From Membranipora membranacea (Eukaryota > Bryozoa > Gymnolaemata > Cheilostomatida > Membraniporidae), in the NCBI GenBank assembly GCA_914767715.1, contig OU612068.1, positions 22,194,001 through 22,258,000 on the forward strand: a stretch of DNA of 64,000 nucleotides, read 5' to 3'. The position numbers and the translations under genes are program-made. Below the pieces are notes generated by a model. That model searched no databases, was not told where the DNA came from, and saw only the letters and a list, made by a program, of their open reading frames with translations. Positions 49,601-63,744 of the stretch are shown in pieces (within the stretch, counting starts at the first letter, position 1; each line of letters opens with the position of its first letter).

Positions 49601-52600
49601 TAAAATTACGGAACTGTGGTATCAATGGCACATAACAGAACCACCCTCAAGCTACGGTGCGGTTGAATATTCATGTATGTCTAAAGGGAGGTTTGTCTTA
49701 AGAGATTTGAGATAATTCTATATGTTTTGATACACAAATAGCTTTACACATATCAATGTAGCCTTTCTGCGAACAGTTCTACCAATAATTCAAAAATCTT
49801 GTTTCAGGTACAATCCAGCTAAATGTTGGGGCTTCTAAAGGCTTTATGGACAAGACAAAAGATGAAAAATTAATGATTGTACATTGTAATTAATGTTTTA
49901 CATTTTTCAATCCCCAATCAATTAATAAAAATTGAAATATATATTACGACTTCTAGAAAAATTACCACTAAACTCCAAAATATCTAATAAGCTATAATAT
50001 ACTATTCAGCAGAATCAAGTGACTAGATTTGTTCATTATGACATGAAATCACTTGTCATAGCTAGATTACAAGTTCCTCAGTATATTTAGGCGTATTTGA
50101 GAGTTGTCTAGTCATACATAATCTGAATGTGGATGACCTGTTGCATGGAAAATGCACCCGTCAATTACATATATGAACAGGGCCATGGGTTATTAAATGG
50201 CGGTCATCTCAATTATACATACAAGTTTTGGGCTAAAATTGTGTTGGATGTTGACTCAAGGAGTAAAAGCGAGGATCCGAAACTATTACTTATATTTTCA
50301 ATGGTAGAAAATACAGAAATCTTATTCACCGAGATTATTATGACTGATTGAGCAATGGTTTGGCCGCCTGAACATGAATACTGCATATTTTGCACTAGCG
50401 CAGTTAATTAATTTCAATGTGTATTTTGATACTGAGATGAGGTGGAGAGTGCCAATAGCCTTTATTCCAAGGTCCACAAACTTTGGTTGCGCTTCAATAA
50501 CCTGTGTCAACAGTGTGAGATCCTCAGATATCTACTTGGCCAACTACACACATAATAATGAGGAAACTTCGTAATCTGGCAACGCTCTCAAAGGTTTGCC
50601 ACATAATGGTGACAAATAGTTCGAAAAACTGTATGTGCATTATCACAACTCGATCGTGCAGGAGGGTCTTTCAATGAAAAACTACCAAAATCACTCTGAT
50701 TGCTCTTTACTGAGTAAACGAGACATACAAGTGGTCTTGTCTCAAATTTATTCCTCATTGAGACGACTATAATACATTCTTAGTGAACGATTTGGGAACG
50801 ATAATTTGCTCTAGTTGAAAGACAAGATGAGTGATGATTTTTAGCAAAGCGATAATATGCTCTTATTGAAAGACCTTCCTGAACACAATGACGATACTTA
50901 CATAGTCACTCCTAGAGCAAAGTACTTGTCATAGTCCTCTCTCTTTGAATAGTTAGGGATCATCATACCATTGGTTATAACAAGTCGGGGTGCTGAGGGA
51001 CGGCTCGGAAATAACCCTGCTGGATGTCCAGAGTACATCACTAGTGTTTGGTTGTCAGTCATTGTACTCAAATACTGCATTACTAACCAAAACTACAATA
51101 TGACAACGTAGAATGCAATATTTCTAGACCTTGGAGTTGAGACTTGCACATCCATTCTGTTCAAAAATATTACATTGATTGTTTGATAATTTTTTGCTGG
51201 GTTGGAAGTGAGGGCTGGAAAAAGGGTCACATTAAGTAAGGTCTGTTCAAGGTGACACATACAAAGGTTATACAACAAAGATTTTCCAGTCAAGATCAAA
51301 GCCACAATGATGGTTATGGGGAATGATAAATTGGTACTTAGCAAGGATTTGTGCACTTATAATGTTTCTACTCAAGCTAGAAACCGAAGAAGGGTAGAAG
51401 CTTAGCTTGAATGTCTGAAGAGACTGATCATTCGAACAGTGTGTGCAATGTCACAAAATTTCCAATTTCTTTTAAGCCTTGACTATTTGCTGGAGTATAT
51501 TAGTTGTATGGTAAGCCTTACCTGAGCCCAGTTACTCAGAACTTGTCCATTTCCACCATATGTGACCAGCTCATGGGGGAACTGAGCTACTTTGTGGTCC
51601 AGATTATTCATGATCATCAACATGATTGCAGCGGCCTGACGACATTTAGCTGGATAAGCATCGATAGGATACGACCTATAGGTAAATCAAGGAATCAGTC
51701 TAAGAGTTGTGTGCTCACGGAAAGCATAGCCTGTTTGCAAATTAGTATTGGGGAATCAGCCTAGTGCTAACAGAATGCACGGCCTGTCATGTTGACTAAC
51801 CATGCAGTACCAGAAATGAAATTAATTCACAGACACTCACTCCCTGATCTGCCAATGGAACGCACAACATCAAACTGTAGCCCTTCAAGGCCACGCACCA
51901 GGCTAAGATTGCGATGAATACACTTTTACAATAAACTCGGATAAGACTGTCATACAAGACATCATTACATTCAGGTCAGTTAAAATAAATTATTTTATTC
52001 CGCCAGTTGATCACTGATAGCTTTTATTTTACACCTTTCCCGAGAAGTCAAGGCCAAAAAGACTGGTGTGCAGTAGATTAGAAAGGTATCAGAAAATATA
52101 GATTGAGTGACAGTAAACAGTCGAAAACAAAATTATTCACCCAAAAATATGACACTAAAATTAATGACAGCTTAGGTTACATACTTCATTTCCAGGTCAG
52201 GTAAGAATCTGTACATGTATATATGGCCATAGTCTTTCAGCTCTCTGACAAACTCACTGGCCAGCGTCTCATGTAGATTCTCAGGAAAGTATCTTAATGC
52301 ATTTCTGATTGCGAGCTGAAATAACGAAAACATCACATTTTTTATGATTAATATAGTGATTGCACACATGAGCTTACAGTAGGTCATATTTATCTAAGGC
52401 TGAATTCATGGTGAATGATACCATGGGTTGGGGCTATTGTTATTACCAGAACTTACATTTAAAAACCAAAAACCTGCATCCATTGACCAATGAACTCCAT
52501 GCTCCCTCACTTGCATTGACATCTTACAAGTGACCCTAAATGAGTGTGAATAACTATTTTCTCAATAAAAGAAAGTCAAGATTTTTGCAATGCACCGTGC

Positions 52601-53093
52601 TCATTCTTTCAGTGTATTTCTCGGTTACTCTACGGGACTTAATAAGATAGAAGAAACCCCTGAACTGTGCCATCTTAAATTCAAGAGCGCCTCAAGACCA
52701 ATGAGCACAATAGTTCTGTCCTTTAATGCTCTTATATCAGTAACAAATACAAGGTGAATCAAAGCTCGCAATCAGCATAGCAGACTTGGGCAACTGGCAG
52801 TGTCGCCGTGTGGAAACCGTGCTCAATCAAATCACAATCGCCCCCCCCCATCAAAGAGGAAGTGTACAAGTAAAATATCACATTCATAAACTAATCAAGA
52901 AGTTAATTCCTTGAACTAATCAAGGAGTAAATTGAAGCTATGTACATTAATATCTTACCTTGAAATCACTTTCTGATAGTTTTGGTGTCAGAACAGGAGC
53001 ATGAGGTACAGCTGCATCTCTGTGGAGTTTCTTTGGTGGCAGAGGATGTAGTGGGATGCCTTGACTAAGCACAGAAAGCAGTCCACTCTCCAT
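37617..53093 (-). CDS. UROC1: Urocanate hydratase (urocanase), complete, 15 exons
   Basis: Converts urocanate to 4-imidazolone-5-propionate in histidine breakdown, using tightly bound NAD+ as an electrophile. Exons: 53093-52959, 52315-52185, 51675-51522, 51092-50902, 45085-45019, 44589-44446, 43701-43569, 43096-42901, 41872-41775, 41316-41122, 40141-40071, 39855-39757, 39250-39151, 38797-38616, 37763-37617. They total 2043 nt, 680 residues, close to the vertebrate enzyme (about 676). All junctions keep phase with GT..AG borders. Family hallmarks in order: NELVTYGGNG-type segment, YSGHPAGLFPS, GLGGMSGAQ (nucleotide binding), NPFLGGYYPVQLS, FDYGNAFLLE, FGPFRWVCTS, VVISRDHHDVSGTDSP, LHNGGGCGWGEV. 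The start ATG has an AAA context and is followed by ESGLLSVL. Intron 4 (45086-50901) hosts the antisense secreted-peptide genes; intron 14 holds a LINE piece; intron 8 holds a U2-like sequence. Confidence 0.96.
37968..38360 (+). pseudogene. LINE reverse-transcriptase C-terminal fragment in urocanase intron 14
   Basis: Plus-strand frame encodes DHVDSILKNVRPLTYTLLNL, then LLTRFYLTCIRPRMTYGSVA and QLEKLSLKIIAPG, typical of the thumb and C-terminal region of CR1/jockey-like reverse transcriptases. It ends at a TAA (38256-38258) followed by more LINE-like residues. It lies antisense to the host gene between exons 15 and 14. Confidence 0.75.
38560..38592. repeat. (TA)n microsatellite
   Basis: An uninterrupted TA run (about 38560-38576) followed by TA-rich sequence, in urocanase intron 14 close to the exon 14 donor. 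Confidence 0.85.
42645..42677 (+). ncRNA. U2 snRNA 5'-end-like fragment
   Basis: ATTCTCGGCCTATTGGCTAA, then GATCAAAGTGTAG, follows the conserved first ~33 nt of U2 snRNA (stem I and the region including the branch-site strand) with only about one difference by eye. The next bases (CTGCCAATGGC...) do not continue as U2. It is a truncated pseudogene or the head of a snRNA-derived repeat, lying antisense in urocanase intron 8. Confidence 0.6.
45425..45900 (+). pseudogene. Dead copy 0 of the secreted peptide gene (promoter plus signal exon)
   Basis: From 45801 the sequence GCTGTAAGA...CTCAGTAATTCTCACTGTTC parallels the start of copy 1 at a constant 240-bp offset, but the ATG is replaced by AAA at 45809-45811. 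The signal-peptide codons VLALIGTALSL remain readable, while no C-terminal part follows: the sequence returns to promoter-like repeat (TCAAAAGGCA...). This is a partial tandem duplication of the 5' region. Confidence 0.75.
46049..46546 (+). CDS. Secreted single-loop peptide, copy 1 (62 residues)
   Basis: Two exons, 46049-46206 and 46516-46546, join in phase 2 with GTAAGT and TTTCAG borders and end at TGA. The product has a signal peptide (MKVLVILAVLALIGTALS), an Arg/Trp/Ser/Thr-rich spacer (SWSWSRPDRLTT) and one C-X11-C loop: ICHPDSPL is encoded by exon 1 and YDRAICWGF by exon 2. AATAAA lies at 46624-46629. It sits inside urocanase intron 4 on the opposite strand. Family unknown to me; two cysteines allow one disulfide. 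It could be a peptide hormone, a defence peptide or another secreted effector; the sequence alone does not decide. Confidence 0.7.
46650..47560. other. 3' flank of copy 1 and unrecognised decayed coding-like sequence
   Basis: 46660-47010 is related to 49950-50260 downstream of copy 2 (CAGCAGAATCAAGT, GATGAC, GCATGGAAAA, TTTGGGCTAA). 47030-47530 shows frame-broken coding-like stretches (DHNGNNVPSIMLHNKQLVSK; WSYRSDFSNGDYTPVS) that I cannot assign. Confidence 0.4.
47991..49838 (+). CDS. Secreted multi-loop cysteine peptide, copy 2 (five exons, TGA in exon 3)
   Basis: Exons: 47991-48070 (signal peptide then SCLPDSD), 48483-48566, 48893-48976, 49476-49562 and 49808-49838 (YNPAKCWGF, TAA). Internal exons are 84, 84 and 87 nt, all starting and ending in phase 2. 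Each encodes the end of one C-X11-C loop, a Thr/Pro/Gly/Arg spacer and the start of the next loop (YSCHPDS). Every loop is completed by the following exon, giving four loops. Exon 3 has an in-frame TGA in its spacer (after GPTSG); reading it in would stop after about 68 residues, skipping it leaves 93 residues with three loops, read-through would give about 121. AATAAA at 49924-49929. Same strand as copy 1, same ATGAAGGT start context. Function unknown. Confidence 0.65.
48568..48645 (+). repeat. Short tandem CTACTGTACCTAC-type repeat
   Basis: AACTACCCTACTGTACCTAC recurs about three times with a roughly 22-25-bp period, directly after the donor of exon 2 of the peptide gene. Confidence 0.7.
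49416..49443. repeat. (AT)n microsatellite
   Basis: AT dinucleotide run in the intron before exon 4 of the peptide gene. Confidence 0.85.
50659..50881. mobile_element. Short inverted-repeat element in urocanase intron 4
   Basis: Left end CAGGAGGGTCTTTCAATGA; the right end read in reverse complement is CAGGAAGGTCTTTCAATAA, 17 of 19 matching. Length is 223 bp. I saw no target-site duplication, so the element class is open. It ends 20 bp from the donor side of exon 4. Confidence 0.6.
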
Positions 53094-53930
53094 TTTAAGT
53101 TTTTTAGTTGATTGAATTTAAATGTTAGGTAATGCTAGCCCTGCACTGTTATGTAAATCTCTGCATGGGTTTGTTTTCATTTTGTGCAACAGGTGCTTGG
53201 TGTTTAGCCCTGTATCCAGACAAAAGGTTGGGTTTCATGCATACGTCTCTTAATTCAAGTTGAAAAGCTTAAGATACATTTCTAATTATACAGTGACCCA
53301 ATCAAAACATGTAAAACTCATTGATTGGACAATTAACTGATCTGTCAGTTTTAATTGGTCGACAGTAGTTTGCTCTCTGTTGGGACGAGGTAACTAACTT
53401 GGAAGCTGAAGAAAAAAATATTTTTTTTGCAAAACACAACAACTCATCCTTTTCCCTCTTTATCAGCAACTGCTGCAGCACTTCTGAGTACAGAGGGTGT
53501 TTGGCAATCACAACATGAACGGTATCAAAAGAGCAGCTGCTGTAATAGGCCAATGTTCACAGAGAAATGTAAGCTAACCAGTACCATTGACGTTTCTAGT
53601 GCTGTACAGTTCCATCAAGGAGTCCCATACCCATAACATTTCAAAGTTCACCTTTGAACTCACTGCCAATGTTATTGCATTGATATTTTATGCTATATAA
53701 TATTGAATTTTCTTCCCCCTATCTTGTATAGGAATAATTAGGGCAAAATTTTAAACCTACAATGTATGGTTCATTGTGTAACCAAGGAGTGTAACAAAGT
53801 CCACAGGTAACTGATTCAGATGATAAGGTAAGTCCTTGATTTGGATACATGGATGATAAGTGGGCACATCTTTGAAATATACATGTAGGCGGATCAAGAA
53901 TTTTTGTCACTGTGGACCTATATGAACAAC
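53094..53930. other. Urocanase upstream region
   Basis: Holds the 5' UTR and promoter area of the minus-strand urocanase gene; no TATA motif was recognised with confidence. The urocanase and DECR1 genes are head to head, separated by this region and a LINE fragment. Confidence 0.4.
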
Positions 53931-53936
53931 AATAAG

Positions 53937-54620
53937 ATAGATGAGGAGCTCAACACAAGGATGTCAAACGCCTCAACTTGGTATGGCAGGCTGAAGGAAA
54001 AGGTCTGGCACAACAAGGACCTTGCGTTCAAAACAAAGTGCTCGGTATACAGAGCAGTTGTCCTCTCTTCCCTTCTCTATGGCGCGGAGGCTTGGCCAGT
54101 GTACAAGCTGGCAGCACATAAACTCAACACCTACATGATGAGACACCTGCGACAAATTCTTAATGTCAAATGGTGGCACTTCATCTCAATTGTTGACATC
54201 CTTACTCAAGCAAATCTACCCAGCTTGTATGAACTCCTAATTAAGAGAAACTTGAGATGGGCTGGTCATATACACAGGATGGATGACTCCTGACTACCCA
54301 CACAAATCCTGTACTCTCAGCTTAAAGAAGGTGTGCGTGGTATTGGCAGACCCAGGCTGAGGCTCAAGGACACAGAGAAGAGAAACCTCAAAGATAAAAA
54401 GATTCCTGTTGGTAGCTGGCAATCATGGGCCCCTGGGACTTACATGTCTTTACTTTGCCAATGTCCACCATCAACCAGCCAAAAAGACATGTAAAGACAT
54501 GTAAGTCCCATGGGCCCATGCTGGCAATCCCTCAGCAGAAACAGATGCCAATGGAGAGACATGGTTCACAAGAAGTCATCTTCGGATACAAAGGACAGCC
54601 AATGAATGATGGACTTATAT
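53937..54620 (+). pseudogene. LINE reverse-transcriptase C-terminal fragment, split by a MITE
   Basis: Frame encodes TWYGRLKEKVWHNKDLAF, LLYGAEAWPVYKLAAHKLNT, LRQILNVKWW and KRNLRWAGHIHRMDD, the standard C-terminal region of endonuclease-type non-LTR polyproteins. A TGA follows MDDS, then LKEGVRGIGRPRLRLKD. A 97-bp insertion interrupts the codons after VGSW; the original frame resumes beyond it with RNRCQWRDMV and a stop. Confidence 0.85.
54424..54520. mobile_element. 97-bp hAT-like MITE with 8-bp target duplication
   Basis: Terminal inverted repeats 54424-54453 and 54491-54520 match at 29 of 30 positions (ends CATGGGCCC..., mismatch at the tenth base). CTGGCAAT is duplicated at 54416-54423 and 54521-54528. 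An 8-bp duplication and CA..TG ends fit the hAT superfamily. Only 37 bp separate the arms. Confidence 0.9.
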
Positions 54621-55146
54621 GATACACGATGCAATGGTGCAAATTACAGTTCGGCAGCTATTAAGAGGGTTAAGATGCTACACAAAATAAACTGCCTTTT
54701 ATGTCATTGTCATGTTGTTGGGCTGCTCCGGCAGTAGTCCGACGTTTCTAGCATTGCAAATATTTTCATTTACTTTTAACTCATTTGGCTTAGTTCTACA
54801 GCGTCTACATATTATATATCATGTGGTACGCTTGGCCACAGGTTAAGTGCAGTAATCTAGAATGAAGAATGATCTTTGTATATCATAAATGCATTGCTGA
54901 GAGTAGGAAACCATATGCTTTGGTTGCTTTTGAAGGAAGCCTGTTCAGCATCACATTACAACGTCATTGTAGGCTAAGTCTGCCCGCACTGCACATCCTA
55001 TTATTTGAAGACCCCAAATATGTATATGCAGTTTAATTATATCAAGGCCTACATCAAATCAGTTAACGCCCTTTTTAATTTTAAAACTGACCATCTTGGA
55101 GTCAAGAACATTCTATAATTACCCGAAGGATTTGTATCTCTTACAG
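54621..55146. other. DECR1 upstream stretch
   Basis: The first exon of DECR1 (mitochondrial presequence and ATG) should lie here or further upstream, but I could not identify it. The exon at 55147 begins after a TCTCTTACAG acceptor and has no suitable ATG. Confidence 0.4.
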
Positions 55147-59245
<4,099 letters not shown>

Positions 59246-59808
59246 TTTCTGACCCTGTAGTGATGGTAAACCTTTTTTTATACTCTCCAAGCCAGAAGAT
59301 TTAGGTCGTAGATTGTCCTTTTTTTCTAACTGCGGTGGTACTTTGATTTGCTCTTTATTCCTTCCAAATTTTGATTTGCCTAAAAAACTTATCTGGTTTG
59401 TCTAGTCAGCCATCGATCTATAGTTATACGGCAAAAAAACTGAATACTATATGTAATATGATCCTCGCCATTTTCAATGACTTAATTCCTGGTCAACATT
59501 TAGACACATTCTTGAATGTAATTCCATTTTTCGACAGTAATTGAAGTTGAACATGAGAAAATAATCCAATCAGAAACAATCCAAGAATCACTCAAACATA
59601 GCAATTGATTCATTAATAAAAATCAATAAAATTGATGAATGTTATATAAGTTCTACCTTTTCACTAGAAATGGTCTCCTGCATGAAACACCTTCTTAACA
59701 TTGAATAACTTGGGAAATTCGATGTCATCCTTTAAAGTATTTACGACTGCTTACATCCTGAACCTTTTAAGAGTACAAGTATCACCGTCTTTGTCTTGTA
59801 GTTTTGTC
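59246..59808. other. Convergent 3' region of DECR1 and the sulfotransferase
   Basis: Holds the DECR1 3' UTR with AATAAA at 59615-59620 and 59625-59630, and the 3' flank of the minus-strand sulfotransferase. No other gene was seen. Confidence 0.5.
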
Positions 59809-60809
59809 TCACCACCCTGGTGGCCATTTTCTATATCCGTGTAGCTCTATGTCATATTTATATATAGCTTGTAACTTCAGCACCATGTGTCTCGTTAGCG
59901 TCCTGTAATATCCTCTGGCCGAGTAGTCGGCTTTGACTGATTTGGATCGACTATGTAGGTCAGATAGTTCGCTGTATGGGTGTGATGATAGTTTCGATAG
60001 AGTCATAATGTGGGTGAAATCTGACGCTGAAATATGACAAATGGTAATATTATAAATACAGAGCTGCTCCTTTGGTTGTGGTTAGTGTTGAAGCTGTGTT
60101 TATCAATGGTGTTGGTAGATCAACGGGAATATGGATGGGAATAGTGCCTGCCTTGACAAACTTTATTGTTATTTTAGGGAGGAAAACAAACAAAAAATGA
60201 AGCTTGCCCAGGCAGTCTGGTAAGAATTATGCTTAGTTTGGCGTCTAGACACCAATGACATAAAAAAATGTAAAAATGTCATGGTTATGAGTCCGCTTCA
60301 TGCCAAAAGCAAATGAAAGCAATGATGGTTTGTCAATTGTATTCTCATGAAAGATGGTAATCATTATGATGGGTTGTGATGTGTTACTTATGTACTGGTG
60401 GCACATTTCTACTGGAACGAAAGGTACATTACGATTTGGCTCCATATTTCTTCGGCAGACTTTACGTTGGATTCCATTGCATTAAGGCTACTCATGCATT
60501 ATGTAGCGATTTAACTCAGTACATTAGGATTCAGACTCACCTATAGTTTCCATATGGCCGATATGAGTGTATTCACTGTTGCATACATCACAGAATTGAT
60601 ACTGAGGTCGCCACTGATCTTGTAATTCCTGAGCACCGAATTTCAATGCTCTGAGTATTATACAATTTATAAAATCAGGGAATGTAATGTTGAACTTTTC
60701 ATATTGAGGGTAGTGTCTGGCGTACTCGCAAGGTCGGTTCTCAATAAGAGCAAAGTTACTTTCCTTCACTGCACGAATGTATGACGATACAAGCCTTACC
60801 CACGGGTCC
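59809..60809 (-). CDS. Carbohydrate sulfotransferase (HNK-1/CHST8-14 family), last two exons
   Basis: Golgi type II enzyme family that transfers sulfate from PAPS to sugar chains. Exons 60809-60541 (269 nt) and 60026-59809 (218 nt, ending TGA) join in phase 1. RDPWVRLVSSY at the start of the first exon is the 3'-phosphate-binding motif (the Arg spans the splice junction). WRPQYQFCDVC follows, then YYRTLTRHMVLKL and IYKYDIELHGY, the usual family C-terminus. The 5'-phosphosulfate motif and membrane anchor would lie in upstream exons (higher coordinates), which I could not find before the window end. Which subfamily member it is cannot be told. Confidence 0.85.
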
Positions 60810-61454
60810 CTGCAAAGAAACAAACAGTCACCATCATGTTAGACGTTACAAGTAGCTTCACTGGTCTGATTTGACTTGTAAGGCTTTCTGCGTTGACATA
60901 AGTTCTCCTCACTTAGTGCTTTGTTCGGTGGTTTAAATACAACTGCTGTGATCACCAGCCAACAAATATGTGTGTCCATAAATATGATCTAATCTCTTGC
61001 CACCTCTAACATCTACATCAACTTCCTGTGAAAGTTACCAAAATACTATATCTCAGCAATTGTGACTACGTCAACAATATATATATATATGAAATATTTA
61101 GATTTTTGGTGACATGACCAAGGTGATCATCTAATTGTTAGTTTGAAGATGGTAATGGCATTTATGTAATATTGTTTTATAAATCATTTGAAAACTCCCT
61201 CAACAAAAGAACTTTTGGCTCGTATGGGACATTTCCCTCCAGATCTTTTACCCATTGGATGCCTACATCAAAATACTATGAAGACTGACAGTGAAAAATT
61301 AGGTAGTATGTTTGACGTTCACAGGCTCTCAGATATCTCAAGTTACTAGTAATCCCATAAAGCCCATTGCACATGTTGAGTCCCATTGATAACATCAGTG
61401 TTCGGCAATTCGATAATTGTACATGTATGCTATGTCTGACAAAGCAGCTCTGAT
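60810..61454. other. Upstream region of the secreted eight-cysteine gene, with (TA)n
   Basis: A TA run lies at 61078-61090. From about 61110 to 61345 the sequence is related to 63745-64000 (see the duplication entry), so this is probably the conserved promoter side of the gene at 61455. Confidence 0.5.
61110..61345 (+). repeat. Tandem duplication, left copy
   Basis: Shared blocks with 63745-64000, in order: GATCA.CTAATTGTT, GGTAATGGCAT, CTCCCT..ACAAAA, AGAACTTTTGGC, CTTTT.ACC, GATGCCTA, CAAGTTACTAGT. Confidence 0.8.
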
Positions 61455-63581
61455 ATGTCAATGTTTTTGCTTGTCGGACTTTTTGTCCAACTCATCATAT
61501 CGGTCAATGGTAGAGGATATGTAGTCAAAGACAAACTCGCATCACAACAAATTACTGATTTGAAAGCTGCAGGATATGATGTTGGAAAACTTAATCACTA
61601 TACCCAACTGAAAGTTTTCCTTTACACCTGGCTGGCTATGGAAAGAGCTGAAGGAGGGTAGGATCTAAATACAACCCTCTTTATTTGTTGTACTTAATTT
61701 GAATTTAAATCCGGATTTGCATACCTGTTGGTACAAGCGCTAAATTGATAAATTGTCAATTGCTACATATTCTGAAATACTCTAGATAAACTCTCTGTTC
61801 TAGCCTAAGATTTTATGCTGCCGAGAGTGCACCTACCTCAAACATATAAATTGAGAGTTTGTGTATGCTTCAAGACTCCTACTTCCGAGGCATACCGCTG
61901 TGATGCATCGATGAAATAATTACAATCAATAATCAATATGTCTGTAAAATCTGCTCGACCCATAGGGTATGTAACAGCTCTATGGCTTGGGACCTCTCAG
62001 TATTGATATAGCTTTGCCTGAATTGTGTTTAGCCTGTATATGATATTAAACATTACAGCTTGTGTCACAGTTGCGCTGAAGTTGATGCGGCGTGCACCAA
62101 ACTGACGGCCGCTGCTGCTAATTCAGTCACATCTACGTTCCGGAAAATGTATCTAAATATGGCAGCTCCACTATGTGACAAAACTAATGATAAGTTGTGT
62201 AAGGTAGGGCCTCCGACCTGCTGTGCTGGATGGAGAAAAGTCATGTCTATTTGCACACGTAAGTTTATGGTTACACTTAACTTCGCAGTCCAGGGATGTA
62301 ATACAAGGATATACCCAATTTTTGCATATTTAGATATATAAAATTTACACTTCATACACCCGTGTTCAAAATCTACTACCATACCTGTATATAAAGTTCA
62401 TCGCTATCGTTCATCATTATCTATATGCATACACAAGGTAAATTTCTGCAGACTAAGTGATGTTTACATGGTAGGTTTTTGACCACTGGGGCTGGCAATT
62501 TAACATTATGATTACAGTTTCTAATTAACTCTCAATTCTATTTGTCATATTATTATGAAACACACTCATACAGGTGAGGCACACATTTTTCTCATTCAAT
62601 AATCATATTTTAGCGTATATTCACAAGTTGTCCCTGCTTGCCAAAATATACTGCTCGTCAGAACAATTATAATTGGGTAACTCTAGGCCAGGGGCTAGGG
62701 CATTTTAAAACTATATTGAGCTAACAATATAGTTGGCTGATTGAATAGTGAGTGCAGTCTCAGGACATCCTAAGCAATACTTCAGACAGGATGTCTAATA
62801 GTTTTTGCAACGAAACCCAACCTTGTGATTCACTGGCATGTGCTGTCAAGGTCTATCTTTTCGATGTGAGATGCAGCCAATATCACATGGCTTGCCAATA
62901 CAGAATTTTAATTTTTTATGAGTAAAATAACACCTCTGAGTCACAATGATATTATATTAGAATGCCTCTACGAGTGTATCGTCCCCTTTACCCAGCTTAT
63001 CGCTAGGGTGGCTGCTTCAACATTGGAATAAACAGTATATAGGTAGTATCGATTGGTATAAATTTTGAGAGCAATAGAATTTATACCTTATGAAATAAAG
63101 CAGTGTGCTCAGAGAGAGGTTTTGAGTGGCTGAAGCATTTCAATTTCATTTATTTGACACTCTTGTAACCTCCTTGATTTAATTCTACCTGCGCAACATA
63201 ATGCCATTGCAATCCTTGTTTTGAATTAGAACAACTTCTGTCTCTCAGTCTGATATTTATTAAGCTGTGTGCATCGCCTCGAGTCCCAATTTTTGCAGTA
63301 TCACTGCACTGCCACAGAAGGAACACATTTGGTTAAGTATCCCGCAGGGTAAAACTGGGTGATACATATCATGGTTGTTTTACCACTAAAACTACCCTTC
63401 AGACAATCATCATGTATATGTAATACCATTATTACATTGTTACATGTAAATACGCATTCGCCAAATCACCTTTGTCAAAGTTTGTCTGATGATTTCTTCA
63501 GAGAATGAGTGGTACAATGGAAGGGATGGAGCCAATGTCAAATCCACAATCTCGGAGATAAGAAGGATAACAACAGTTTAG
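61455..63581 (+). CDS. Secreted eight-cysteine protein, complete, 3 exons, 160 residues
   Basis: Exons 61455-61657, 62059-62258 and 63502-63581 join in phases 2 and 1 with GT..AG borders and end at TAG. The start ATG is the first in frame and opens a signal peptide (MSMFLLVGLFVQLIISVNG). Exon 1 continues with a charged helical part (YTQLKVFLYTWLAMERAEG). Exon 2 holds all eight cysteines: CHSC, AAC, PLC, KLC, TCC and SIC, enough for four disulfides. Exon 3 gives a short basic tail (NEWYNGRDGANVK). AATAAA lies at 63814-63819. I recognise no family. Related sequence at the right edge of the window suggests a tandem paralogue. Confidence 0.7.
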
Positions 63582-63744
63582 AGCAAATGCTATTGAAAAT
63601 TGCACAGGATGACAAACAACAAAGCAATATTATGTTTTTGGTAGATTTTTACTTCCAGAATTGTCGAAAAAAATACAGTAAAAGATGCCTAAAAGATTAC
63701 GCAACAATCCAAACTATGTCAAGGCAATTTATTTTTAGGTGTTT

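Noticed and set aside
55096-55146. Extension of the DECR1 frame upstream of 55147
   Set aside because: The extension starts from TTG, not ATG, and runs through a good splice acceptor, so it is intron.
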